A stretch of DNA of 54,907 nt from Parachlorella kessleri (lineage: Eukaryota > Chlorophyta > Trebouxiophyceae > Chlorellales > Chlorellaceae): assembly GCA_001598975.1 (NCBI GenBank), contig BBXU01000984.1:1-54907 (forward strand), read 5' to 3'. The translations under genes were made by a program, and so were the position numbers. Below are positions 42,801-52,805 of the stretch, piece by piece (position 1 is the first letter of the stretch; each line of letters opens with the position of its first letter). Below the pieces are notes generated by a model. The model saw only the letters and a list, made by a program, of their open reading frames with translations. It made no database searches and was not told the origin of the DNA.

Positions 42801-44174
42801 TGGGAGGCTGGAGGGGGAGGGTCCGTTTTCTGGCACTGCTGATGCCAAGTTCATTGCGGAGGCGCACTTTTGAGCAGCACTCGTAGCCTGGCTGCTGGTG
42901 TGGGTGGGAGGGTGGGTGGGTGGGTGGGGCCGTAGCCCGTGTGTGGGTTCCCAAATTGTGGGTCAGGCAGCTTCATGCGCGCTCAGTGTCAGCAGTGGGA
43001 GCTGGGGGCCTTGGCAGCTGGGGCAGCGTAGCTTCCCTTGCACGCCAAGCCGCTGGTGAAAACGTGGATGGAGTCCCCTGTGTTCCCCTTGCGGCCGCCG
43101 CAGGTACAGCGTGAAGGCGTCAGACCACTCGCGGCACCCTTTCTTCGCCAGCAGCAAGAGGGATGGGGGGCCGCAGAAAGGTGACGCGGCGCTTGCCTAG
43201 GAAGGCTTGGAGCCTTGGCACCCGGGCTCCCTGTCAGTAGGTTGAGCTGGAAATGTGCTGGGCTGCTTCCTCCAGACCCCTATCTGCATGAGACAGTGCG
43301 TGCTAGGTGTGGTTTCACTAACGTACAGTACTTACGCGTCTGCTGAGCAGGGGACATCCAGCTGTTTACTGTGCGACGCAGCACCACGCTGAAGGAGCTG
43401 CTGAACCAGGTCTGTGTGTGTGTGCCCTGTGCACCAAACAGACTCTGTCGGACCGGCTGCCTGGTGAATGCTCTCGCACTCTTGGGCTGCCAGCACCCCT
43501 CACAGCACGCCACATGCGTTGGGGTCACAGGTGTCTGCATGCCAGCCTTGTAGCTGCTTTCCACATGTACAGCAACAGCAGTGCGTAGCTATGTGGCTCT
43601 TGCGCCGCTGCATGCATGGCTGCGCAGTGTGCAGCAGCCGACTGCAGCGACCTGGACTGCATGTCAGGTGCCTGCTTCTACACTTTACACAAAGTTGGGT
43701 GGAGTGTGACCTGCAGTATGTGAACCAGCACGTGCATCGGGTGTACTTGGTGACTGATGAGGAGACCCCCCGGGTGGAGGCGGTCATCACCCCCACAGAT
43801 GTGAGTGAGCGGGGTTTGGGTTTTGCGGGGGGGGGGGGGGGGGGGGGGCGATGCGTGCATCTGTTTTATTTCGCAATAGATCCGGGGAACAGCTTCTTGC
43901 CAACGGTCTTGGGTATGACATGTCCCTACCGCCGTGCTCTTGGTCAGCTTCTACTCTACATGTGTTGGGCCAAGCAGCTGGAACCTCAGCTATAGGCAAA
44001 GCTGGCATGCGGCCATGGCTGTGGTTGTGCCACTGTGAGGGGCGCGAGGCCTTGGTGCGGCCTCTTCCCCAAGCCCGGCCCTTCGCCACTGCAACCTCAA
44101 CTGTGGTGAGGATGGGCAGACCTAGCTGCTGGCCCTGTCTGCAGGTGATGCGCCTCCTGGCGGGTGTGTGGTGA
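39898..44174 (+). CDS. Four-CBS-domain protein (SNF4/AMPK-gamma-like)
   Basis: Twelve exons: 39898-39990, 40148-40192, 40318-40453, 40740-40847, 41419-41505, 41827-41917, 42225-42372, 42628-42779, 43104-43180, 43351-43409, 43717-43800, 44145-44174. They total 1110 nt, 369 aa, stop TGA. Four CBS motifs are visible: (1) about 30-95, MTVGDALKALAKHEILSAPM with GWIDVADILRAF; (2) about 155-190, IAVFESHGEITNVISQTDVM; (3) about 205-265, MARQQVSGAPVV with LSISDLRAI; (4) about 310-366, STTLKELLNQ, VHRVYLVT and VEAVITPTDVMRLL. Four-CBS proteins of this layout bind adenine nucleotides, and some are gamma subunits of SnRK1/AMPK; which subgroup this is I cannot say. Introns 1 and 2 both use GC donors (AAG|GCAAGC). 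Intron 4 holds two decayed copies of exon 5; intron 11 holds a run of 22 G. Confidence 0.9.
41173..41356 (+). pseudogene. Two decayed copies of CBS-gene exon 5 in intron 4
   Basis: Copy A (about 41173-41240) and copy B (about 41291-41356) both resemble exon 5 with its acceptor (41409-41505). They share the GTGCAG acceptor, GTGGAGG.CTGGGGGTT (copy A), TGGCAAACCGAGGGGAGC (copy B) against TGGCAGACCGAGGGCAGC, and a GTC(G/A)(T/G)C end. Copy A has an in-frame TAG, and both have indels and no usable donor, so neither can be a normal alternative exon. Confidence 0.6.
43827..43848 (+). repeat. G22 homopolymer in CBS-gene intron 11
   Basis: Twenty-two consecutive G on the coding strand, 27 nt after the exon 11 donor, preceded by GGGG and GGG runs. 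It can form a G-quadruplex in the pre-mRNA. The length may be inexact because such runs are error-prone in sequencing. Confidence 0.85.
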
Positions 44175-44459
44175 GACTCTATTGCTCAGGCAACAAGCGT
44201 GCACATCCAGGAATGGGGGGAAAGGGGCGCCAGCCCGAGGGCGCCCTTGCATGATGTTGCATCGCCCCTGGCTTGGGGGTGCAGTGTGCTTTTCTACACT
44301 TGGTGAGTTTGGTAGTACTCTGGCACAGGGATTGCACGTCAGTCACGTATGGTGACTTCCCTTCATAACGGCATACGGCGGGGGGCAATGCGTGGGTAGT
44401 ACTGTGTCTGCGGCGCGCCGAGCTTTTGGCAGCCCAAAGGGGTGTAGGTGGCTGTACTG

Positions 44460-44584
44460 GCAGCTTGTATTTAGGGTGGCAGGTATTGCAATCTGAGAGG
44501 AGGTTTGGGTACATCGACCTGCAGCTTTCATTTAGGGTGGCAGGTAACTTGATCAGAGGGGAGGTTTGGGTATACTGGGCTGAC
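44460..44584 (+). repeat. Tandem pair of the dispersed GGCAGG repeat
   Basis: Units 44460-44520 and 44521 to about 44584 both begin GCAGCTT, then ATTTAGGGTGGCAGGTA, then GAG(A/G)GGAGGTTTGGGTA. The second ends ACTGGGCTGAC, also found in the copy near 52250. Confidence 0.75.
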
Positions 44585-44977
44585 AGAGGTCTATGTAGTG
44601 TGCCCTGTGTCTTGCCTGAGATCTGAGCCAGATGGTCTCTCCCAGCCTCTGTCCCACGCTTGCCTTTAAGCAGTGGCACCACTAGCAGTCTTATACATGT
44701 ATCTTTATAGGGCTGGATGCAGTCATGCTCTGGGGGTGGGGTTGCTTGAGTTCTGACCAAGCAGGTCTCTCCCTGGGGCAAGCGAAAGCCATTGCAGTCT
44801 TCTCCTCTTGGTTGTTGGTTGATTTTGGCCCCTAGTCCGATTTGTCGTGCCGCTTTCACTCATCCAGGTGGGACAGGTGCTCAAGGGTTGCACTTAAATC
44901 GGCAGTGGCTACGACAACCTGACAGGGTGTGCATGGCAAATCCAACTTGCCTTATCTTCTTTTGCTCTTTTTGATGC

Positions 44978-45022
44978 TGGCAGGCAGTGTGGACAGAGAC
45001 AAGGTAGGGATAAGGAACTGAC
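44978..45022 (+). repeat. Dispersed GGCAGG repeat, single copy
   Basis: CTGGCAGGCAGTGTGGACAG, then AGACAAGGTAGGGATAAGG and ACTGAC. It aligns over about 45 bp with the copies at 44521 and 52213. Confidence 0.5.
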
Positions 45023-45520
45023 TTTGCTTGACAGGCCGGCGCTCGGAACTGGTGCCACATATACAGCTCATAAATACCTTCTTTCAAGTGTCAAAATGAC
45101 AACCAAGCACATCTGCTGCATCTCCTCTTTACAAGGGATGGACGTGACAGCAAGGGTTAGACAGTAGTTTGGCACGTGCATTGCTGTAAACCGCAACCTG
45201 CCTGCCAACATGCTTACGGGTAGAAGTGTTGCGGAAACCGAAGAAGTAGCTGTGGCACAGCCCAGTGGAGATAGAGCGACAGCAGGGGTACAAGTGGCTG
45301 TCCCAGCTGCACTACGAAATCAAGGTGCACACGGGGCATGAGCTATACACGCGCCACGGGCAGGTAGAACAGCAAGTTTGTGTAACCTAGCGCAAAGCCG
45401 TCACACACTACAAAAATTCTGGTTCACAGGTGTACATAAAAGCTACAGCTTCCCCAGAGATACTGGCCACCCCCCTGCGAGCTGCACACCTCGACGCCAA
45501 CAGCACCTGCTGGCTTACAC

Positions 45521-45603
45521 CCCGCTAGGAGGAGACATCAGGCTGCGCACACAATCTCCCTCCCGCTAAGGGGGGGACATCAGGCTGCACACACAATCTC
45601 CCT
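45521..45603. repeat. 41/42-bp tandem duplication downstream of PDX1
   Basis: Unit 1 (45521-45561) and unit 2 (45562-45603) share CCCGCTA, GACATCAGGCTGC and CACACAATCTCCCT, with a few substitutions and one inserted base. Confidence 0.8.
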
Positions 45604-45686
45604 GACGTCCTCCCTAGCGGCAAGGCGTCGGCAGTTCAAATGTAGGTTGTCTGGAAGGCAACGCCCGGCGGGCCCTCTCGCCGCCC

Positions 45687-48594
45687 TCACTCGGACCGTG
45701 CTGCGTAGCTCTTGAAGGTCTCATCTCGGCAGTCAATGCCCACCATGGGCTCGCCCAGGTCAGACGACACCTCCGCCAGAATCTTGGGGTCGTTGTAGTG
45801 GGTCACCGCCTGCAACAAGAGGGGCAGCACCGTTAGGTGTAACACAGCAAGCAGCCAACAGGGGGCAGGCTTGGATGCGGGGTGATGTAGCGACAGAGTC
45901 ACCAGAGCATGCCGACGGCCCGAGCTGCAAGGCGACTTTTGGCCTCAAGAGTCACTTCCAGTGAACACAGGTCCACTTCAGCTCCGGGGCAGCTGTTCCC
46001 AAGTAATACCGCAGGCCCTAGCCATGGCTTAGCTCCCTACCGCCAGCACCGCGGCCCCCAGGGCAAGCTCTACCAGTTTGCGAGTACCCTCGCAAGGCAA
46101 GTGCCCCAACTTTACTCTTGTCACCCACCAGCTGAGAGTTCTCGCTCACCTGCACAATGGCGCGGGCGCGCTTGGCGGGGTCGCCGCTCTTGAAGATGCC
46201 GCTGCCCACAAACACGCCATCCATGCCCAGCTGCATCATCAGCGCCGCGTCGGCCGGGGTGGCCACGCCGCCTGCCGCAAAGTTCACCACCGGCAGCCGC
46301 CCCAGCGCCTTGGTCTGGCGCACTAGCTCCACTGGAGCGCGGATCTCCTGCAGGAGAGACATGCGCAGGAGGGCAGGCATAAGGCATGGCAGCGCCCAGC
46401 ATTCCTTTGCGCACGGAGGGACTCCTCCCGACCCCTCCCTTCACCCACCTCAAGCACGCGGAGCACCAAGAGCCGTGGCAACAGGCAGCCGGTCATTGCG
46501 GCGGGTGTCCCAAACCGCCCTGCCCCGACTTGCCTCCCTGCCAGCCCTGCCTCCCATACAGTACAGTGCACCGTCCGCTAGGTGCTCGCTCACCTTGGCA
46601 TACACATACAGCTCGTCATCATCCATTGTCTGCAGCTGCCGGATGGCCCCCTGCACCGCCCGCGCGTGCCGCACCGCCTCCACTACATTCCCCGTGCCCG
46701 CTTCGCCCTTGGTGCGGATCATGGCCGCGCCCTCCGCGACGCGGCGCAGCGCCTCGCCCAGGTCGCGGCAGCCGCACACAAAGGGCACCTTGTAAGTGTG
46801 CTTGTTGATGTGGTGGATGTCGTCGGCGGGGGTCAGCACCTGCGGGTCATGTTTATTAAGTCAAGGTCGGGCGCCAGCAAATACCTGCCACAACTTCTTG
46901 GCACATGCAGTGGCCACGAACCAGTCAGGCCTCCACTGGCAGCAGCTGACCTGCTACCACCGACAGCACCCACCAAAACACAGCTGCAGACACCAGGTGC
47001 GGTCCAAGAGGCGGCGACAATGGGCAGGGCGCGCGCCGGGGCTCACCTCTGACTCATCAATGTAGTCAATGCCGACGGCCTCCAGTATCTGGGCCTCCAC
47101 AAAGTGGCCGATGCGGGCCTTGGCCATGACAGGGATAGTCACTGCCGCCTTGATCTCCTTAATCATCTGCACTTAACACATCCCTGTCAATGGCAACCCC
47201 ATGCGAACGTGACTTAAGGACGCCACGCCACAACCACGCCAGGTTAAGGTACATCTTGGACTGCAGTGATGGAACCCAGCTGTTACAGGCTGTTGACCCA
47301 CGGCCAAAGCTTCACGTGCCGCCACCAATAAACACAGCACCTGCAAACCAGCTGCCAGCCCATCATGCATCACCCAGCTGGACACATCACCCACCACTTG
47401 TTCGCTCAAGCTCGCAATGACCCTGAATGCAGACCATGCATGCATGCAGCTGCCCTTGCACCCACCACCCCTTTTCCGCCCACACGCACAGATGCACACA
47501 CGCCCAGGTGCCCCCCCAGAGGCGCTCACCCCCGGGTCGCTCATGCGCGCAACGCCGCCCTGCTTGCGGATATCTGCGGGGACGCGCTCCAGAGCCATCA
47601 CCGCCACCGCGCCAGCCTCCTCGGCAATGCGAGCCTGCTCCGGGGTCACCACGTCCTGTACAGCAGAGCACGGCATGTTAACTGAGGCCAGAGGAGGGCA
47701 ACTAGAAAGTGGAGAGCCTGGCGTGCCTGTAGAACAGGTAAGTGGGTTGTATGTGATACTCAGGTCCATGGACACCTCAACTGGTCCAGGGGCTTGCCAG
47801 GCATCATTCCACTCTGCACGGTGTGCCTGTGAGTGCACCCTGCCCACGCCAATGCCAGCACACCGCTGCCTAACACGAGGCAAAGCCCAACCAGCACAAC
47901 AAAAGAGAAACCGTAGCTAACAACCCCAGCTGGGACCGGGTGCAACAATGCCCAACAGGCTCTACTCAGCTGCAAATGCACACCCCTGCCCTGTGAAGCG
48001 CTTTCTTCAAAGTGCTGGACAAAACAAAGCGTTCCTGCAATGGAACCCCATTGCAGACAAGACCTCACACCCACAATAAACAAGACAGTCAACTCACCAT
48101 GATGACGCCGCCCTTGAGCATCTGTGCAAGGCCGACCTGCACCGCACCAAAAACCTAAGCGGTGAACGAGCCGGGCCACCATCAGCTATGTGACTGCCTT
48201 CTATAACCAGCCTCCAAAAAACTTCTTCATTGCCTGATAGGTATGTATGACCCTAGGAAGGTGGCCCACCCTTGGGTTGCTGGCCCACGCAACCCTTGGG
48301 CCAAGCGACTAAACAAGTCAACTTGACCCTCAACCAACAGGTTGCTCTCGTCCCTTAAATAGTTGCTAGATTACAAACGCCAAGAGCTGAAGCAAGGGAA
48401 GGTGCCTAACCCAAGCAAGCACCTTAGGTACAACTCGTCAGCTCACAGTGCCAGCAAGGAGGTGTGCATGCCGTAAACTGCAACTAGGGGTCCCTGCCTA
48501 GTTCTTGTGCTGAAGCACTCACTGCAAGCAGCACGTCAACATGCATATGGCAACGAACCTTCACAGCGAAAGTGCCCTTCTGCGCCTCAGCCAT
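45687..48594 (-). CDS. PDX1: Pyridoxal 5'-phosphate synthase, PDX1 subunit
   Basis: Exons (minus): 48594-48559, 48136-48098, 47655-47530, 47166-47047, 46839-46594, 46347-46150, 45809-45687. They total 888 nt, 295 aa, stop TGA. PDX1 is the synthase subunit that builds vitamin B6 from ribose 5-phosphate, glyceraldehyde 3-phosphate and ammonia supplied by PDX2, as a cytosolic dodecamer. Motifs are [94 protein letters not shown] and [20 protein letters not shown]. The Asp and two Lys that carry the Schiff-base intermediates are present ([19 protein letters not shown]). The short first exon ends in a GTTCGT donor. It shares a 380-bp promoter with ETFB that contains a tandem palindrome. Confidence 0.97.
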
Positions 48595-48974
48595 CGTGCC
48601 TGGTTGTCACTCGCAGCAGAGTGTAAGGAACTGCTCTAGTGCAAACGGTGGCTGTCAGGAACACAAGCTCCAGCGCAGACAATGCGCCTGAGGCACACCT
48701 TCAGGTCCGTGGCCGTCGATGCGGCACTACAACGTTGCGTACTTCCCACCATCACATGAGCCACTTTCCCGGAAACCCTTGTTCAAAACCCCTCTCGTTT
48801 GTTGTTTCGGATACATCTTGACTGTGGTTGTGTAGCTAGTGTTGACCACTAGTTGTGTAGCTAGTGTTGAACACTAGTTTAGAACTTTGTTGGCTCTGCA
48901 ACACAAGGGCACAAGTGTTCGACGGAAACAAACAAAGACAAATCGTTGAGTGTCAACTTTATAAACAAGGAGCC
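48595..48974. promoter_or_regulatory. Divergent promoter region, PDX1 / ETFB
   Basis: 380 bp between opposed ATGs. It contains the palindromic tandem repeat at 48827-48877. TTTATAAA at about 48957-48964 is too close to the ETFB ATG (48975) to be its TATA box unless the leader is almost absent. Confidence 0.5.
48827..48877. promoter_or_regulatory. Tandem 25-bp repeat carrying two palindromes
   Basis: Units 48827-48851 and 48852-48876 differ at one base. Each holds a palindrome: CTAGTGTTGACCACTAG (48836-48852) and CTAGTGTTGAACACTAG (48861-48877, perfect about its central base). Their spacing is 25 bp, about 2.4 helical turns. A dimeric regulator site is a reasonable guess; the factor is unknown. 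Confidence 0.6.
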
Positions 48975-51743
48975 ATGAGACTTCTTGTTGCCCTCAAAAG
49001 AGTCATTGATTACAACGCAAGGTGTGACCCCAGATCACATCAGATCGCCAGCCACCTTGTGTGGCTTGGTCGAGTAACGTTGCCATTCACCCGCTTTGGG
49101 AACGTATGTCGAGTCTCATACTTGACTGCAGGGTGCGGGTGAAGCCCGACAAGGTATACACATAAGGGGGGGCCTTCCTGCCTCGGGCTGTTGTGAGATT
49201 GAGGTACAACTGTGCAGCCAAGCTACATATGAAACCAGAGAGCAGAACCAGCCGCAGGTTGCTGAACGTGGGACGGCTTCGAGTCTTAGAGACAGGCAGA
49301 GCCTCACAGTGGCTTTGCAGTGGCGGTCGGCTAACCACCAAGTGTTTGGTTGCAGTCCGGTGTGGACCTGGCCAATGTGAAGATGAGCATGAATCCCTTC
49401 TGCGAAATAGCAGTGGAGGTGAGGCAGGCCCACCTTACAAGGGTTGCGACCCACCTCTAGGTTGCACAGGTGCGGAGGCGCTGTAAGGTTGCAACTCACA
49501 AACAAGGCTCTACAGGGTGTGGCTGCACAAGTGGCGCAGAAGCTGCAACACCATGGCCCTCCAGGTTGGTGAGCCTTTGGCTGTACCATACCCCCGCTGA
49601 CAGGGATAAGCCTGCACTAGCAGGGCTGGAGAACAGCGTAGCACAAGGTGCCGCTTGGTTCTGCATGCAGGAGGCTATCCGGTTGAAGGAGAAGAAACTG
49701 GCAGACGAGGTGGTGGCCATCACAATAGGGCCCAAGCAGTGCCAGGTGCGGCAGTTGCAGAGCTAAAGGGAGGACGCCGGGCGCGTCAGTCAGGACGGTG
49801 CCTGCCCATTGATGCCTTGTACGCGCGGCAGCCATGGACATTAGGGCACCTTCCGTGGCACGTTGCAGGAAAGCTGCTGAAATGAGTGGCCAGTGACAGT
49901 TGCATGCCAAGGATTTTTCAGAGCGGTCAGCTGTGAAAAGCTCCACCTACCTCCATGTATGTATCGCAAGTCCCATTGTCATAGGCGCACATCCCATGCT
50001 TACAGGACACCCTCCGAACAGCGCTGGCAATGGGCGCTGACCGCGGAATACATGTGCTGACAGACAGCAGCGAGGTGCAGCCCCTGGCAGTCGCCAAGCT
50101 GCTGGCGGCAGCAGCCAAGCAGGAGCAGCCGGGGCTGGTGCTCCTGGGCAAGCAGGTCTGGCGGCCTTTGCTACCACTAGTCCCATCACTGTATGCTGGC
50201 ATGCCAGGCGGAGCTAGACGGTGCATTGTTGAGGGAGAAGCGGGAGCTATAGCTGTCTAGCGAATGGTGGCCAGGCTGGTGGCTAGGCTGGGTTTTGGGG
50301 GAGCCTGCTTGGAGCGGGACCCCAAAATAGTGGACCTTTGTATAAAAGACGATTGGTGTCCACAGCTCAGCTCTTGGTCTGCTTTGTGAGCAAAGCGCCC
50401 TTGGTGGCTATGGGAGCCTGCGGCACAGCCAGTTACTTGTCGTAGGGATGGGGAGACGATGGGGATTTGAGGCTCAGAGGAACCTGCTATCTTGGGTAGG
50501 TTGGTTGGGTCTGGCATATCAGCTGTGCACCAACCCTCGGGCCTGCTCGCACAAAACCTTTTTGTTACCCTGTGAAGGCGGGATGCTGTGCAGGCGATCG
50601 ACGACGACTCCAACCAGACAGGGCAAATGCTAGCGGGGCTGCTGGGCTGGCCACAAGCCACCTTTGCCTCCAAAGTGGAGTTGGAAGGCGGGGCAGCAGC
50701 TGCAACAGTTACACGAGAGGTGGGCCTGTGCGCTTCTGCATGCCTGGAGTTTGCAGGCCAGTCAGTCACTTGGGCCGGCTCAGCTGGCAAAGACGGGCAG
50801 GCCTGGGCAAGGGATGGGACATCCTTGGTGTTGGACTCGTGAGTTTCCTTGGGTTTGTGAGTATCGCTCCGTCAAGCTTCTTAAGGCGCACAGCCTCCTC
50901 ACAGGTACGGCATGTCCCTAGCTGCGTGGTGCAGGCTATGTTCGCCTGGCAGTCGGGGTAGCCTAGGGTTTGCGCCAATGGGGTCGCTGCCTGCCTGCCT
51001 GCCTGCAGGTGGATGGGGGGCTGGAGAAGGTGCGGGTGAAGCTGCCGGCGGTGGTGACATCAGACTTGCGGCTGAATGAGCCGCGCTATGCCACGCTGCC
51101 CAATATCATGAAGGCCAAGAAGAAGCCCATCCAGACGGTCTCTCCCCAGGTGCGCCCTGCGCCTCCGGGCTCAGCATGGCGGCATCACTGCGTGGTGGCA
51201 AGTGGAGGGACGGAAACCAAAATCATGTCCGGGACAGGCAGCAGGAGGGTTGGAGGAAACTCCTTGCCCGGGCAGGCCCATGGTCAGTCAACATACTCCA
51301 TCTGTTGCTTTCTCCTACCGGGAGGTTCCACACCTACTAATCATGACTCGCCTCAGGAGACCACCCTCCCCTCTTGGCCACATCCTGGTGCCCCGGCGGA
51401 GACTTGCCAGTCGGGAGACTCTTCGAAGCAGGGAGACTGTTCTCCCTGCAACGTCGTATTGTGACGTGCAAGCCCCGAGGCACTTTGGTTTGGCATGTCA
51501 GTTTGGCCAAGGACCCGGCGTCCTTCCCGCCGCGGAAGTGTGCTCCCTATCTGGGCCACGCTCCGTCTACGCACACCTGTGCCCACCCCGCAGTTGCGTC
51601 CTGTGCAGGATTGGGGTGTGGACGTCTCCCCGCGGCTGCAAACCTTACAAGTTGAGGAGCCAGCCAAGCGCAAGGGCGGCGTCATACTGGGCTCTGTTGC
51701 TGAGCTGGTGGACAAGCTTAAGAACGAGGCCAAGGTCCTCTAG
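48975..51743 (+). CDS. ETFB: Electron transfer flavoprotein, beta subunit
   Basis: Eight exons: 48975-49021, 49132-49153, 49356-49418, 49671-49745, 50006-50155, 50594-50719, 51009-51149, 51609-51743. They total 759 nt, 252 aa, stop TAG, the normal family length. ETF (alpha plus beta, with FAD and AMP) carries electrons in the mitochondrial matrix from acyl-CoA and amino-acid dehydrogenases to ETF-ubiquinone oxidoreductase. Motifs are [52 protein letters not shown], and the beta-subunit signature [20 protein letters not shown] followed by [18 protein letters not shown]. No cleavable presequence is evident, as is usual for ETF beta. Exon 2 is only 22 nt. No partner gene of the pathway lies nearby; its head-to-head neighbour is PDX1. 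Confidence 0.97.
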
Positions 51744-52805
51744 GATTATGTGAGAGCTTGTATCAAACCCACAGGGTAGGCAAGGCCAGGTTGTTACTGA
51801 TGTGTGTACCTGAGCTGGTTGCAAGATACAGCTGGCGTTAAGTGGGGTCAGGTGGAGCCTAGCTGGGTAGCATTTAGGAGTACTCCACCAGTGGACTCCG
51901 TTTCAGGTGCGGTACTGCTAGTGGAAAGAGCTCACTGTTGCGTGCCGCTGTCGCTAGGTGGCAAGCTCACTGGTGGAAGCTGCTGGTGGGGAAGTTGTGT
52001 CCTGAGCCCTCCCGTCTCATGTTGGCATTACAGCATTACACAATTGGACGCATTTACTGCAGGCCGGGCCGTTCTCTTAAGGTAGCCACAGCATTCTTTC
52101 TTAGCACTCCAGTATCCGCTTATAGCCAGCAGGCAATGTAGATATGTGATGCACGTGCCTGAGAGTGGCATATGTTGTGTTTGTGTATATTGGTATGTAT
52201 TCTGGTGGTAAAGGTGGCAGGCAATGCAATCGGAGACGAGGTACGGGTAACTGGGCTGACTGACTATATCTATGTTCAAGAGGGGTTGGCTGGCAGCAAC
52301 GCAAGCGGCAACGGTGTGCTCCAGCAAGCATCACGAGTTCACGGCATTTGGCCACAGCGTGATGCAGCCCTCCACCCGCTGAGAGCTCTGAGTCGCGTGG
52401 TTACTCTACCATTAGGGACTGCACCTAGATTAGGAAGCCGCCGAACCGCACCATGCTGCTAAGATCTTTTTACGCCAGGTTTGGCATGAGAAGCACTCAA
52501 CGGTTGCGGCATCACAGCAATGGCACATTGCCTGACCACGCTCAGCTCAGGCCATAGCAGTGCTACAAGCAAAGATACAGGTGTGGAAAGCACAACCCAA
52601 GCAGTGTTATGTACGGCGTTATGGAAGAAGTGCAGTGCCTGCAGCTGCAGAGTGCCACAGTGCTGCGATGTACAGGAGGCAAAGTAGCAGCGTCAGCTGA
52701 TCCACCCATGGCGGTGATGCTAACCAGGAGTGGCCAGGGGAAATATCTTACACAGTGCAAAATAAGGCCAGTACTGCAATTCCTGCAAAAACACCAACCA
52801 GGGCT
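51744..52805. other. Tail-to-tail gap, ETFB / RraA-like gene
   Basis: 1.06 kb without a supportable gene. It contains a copy of the dispersed repeat at 52213-52260. A minus-strand TGTAA at 52748-52752, 54 nt past the RraA-like stop, could be its polyadenylation signal. Confidence 0.55.
52213..52260 (+). repeat. Dispersed GGCAGG repeat, copy in convergent gap
   Basis: AGGTGGCAGGCAATGCAATC, then GGAGACGAGGTACGGGTAA and CTGGGCTGAC. It is the best preserved single copy and is used here to define the element's length of about 48 bp. Confidence 0.6.

Larger units (their letters stand above)
44175..45686. other. Repeat-rich tail-to-tail gap, CBS gene / PDX1
   Basis: 1.5 kb without a supportable gene. 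It carries three copies of the dispersed repeat (two in tandem at 44460-44584, one at 44978-45022), a 41/42-bp tandem pair at 45521-45603, and a minus-strand TGTAA at 45515-45519 that may end PDX1. Confidence 0.6.

Noticed and set aside
43468..43995. 175-codon open frame containing CBS exon 11
   Set aside because: Only the 43717-43800 part is coding; the rest is intron on both sides, shown by the splice phases.
44471..44538. TTTAGGG words as a telomere remnant
   Set aside because: Only two single, non-adjacent units, part of the tandem GGCAGG repeat; no array.
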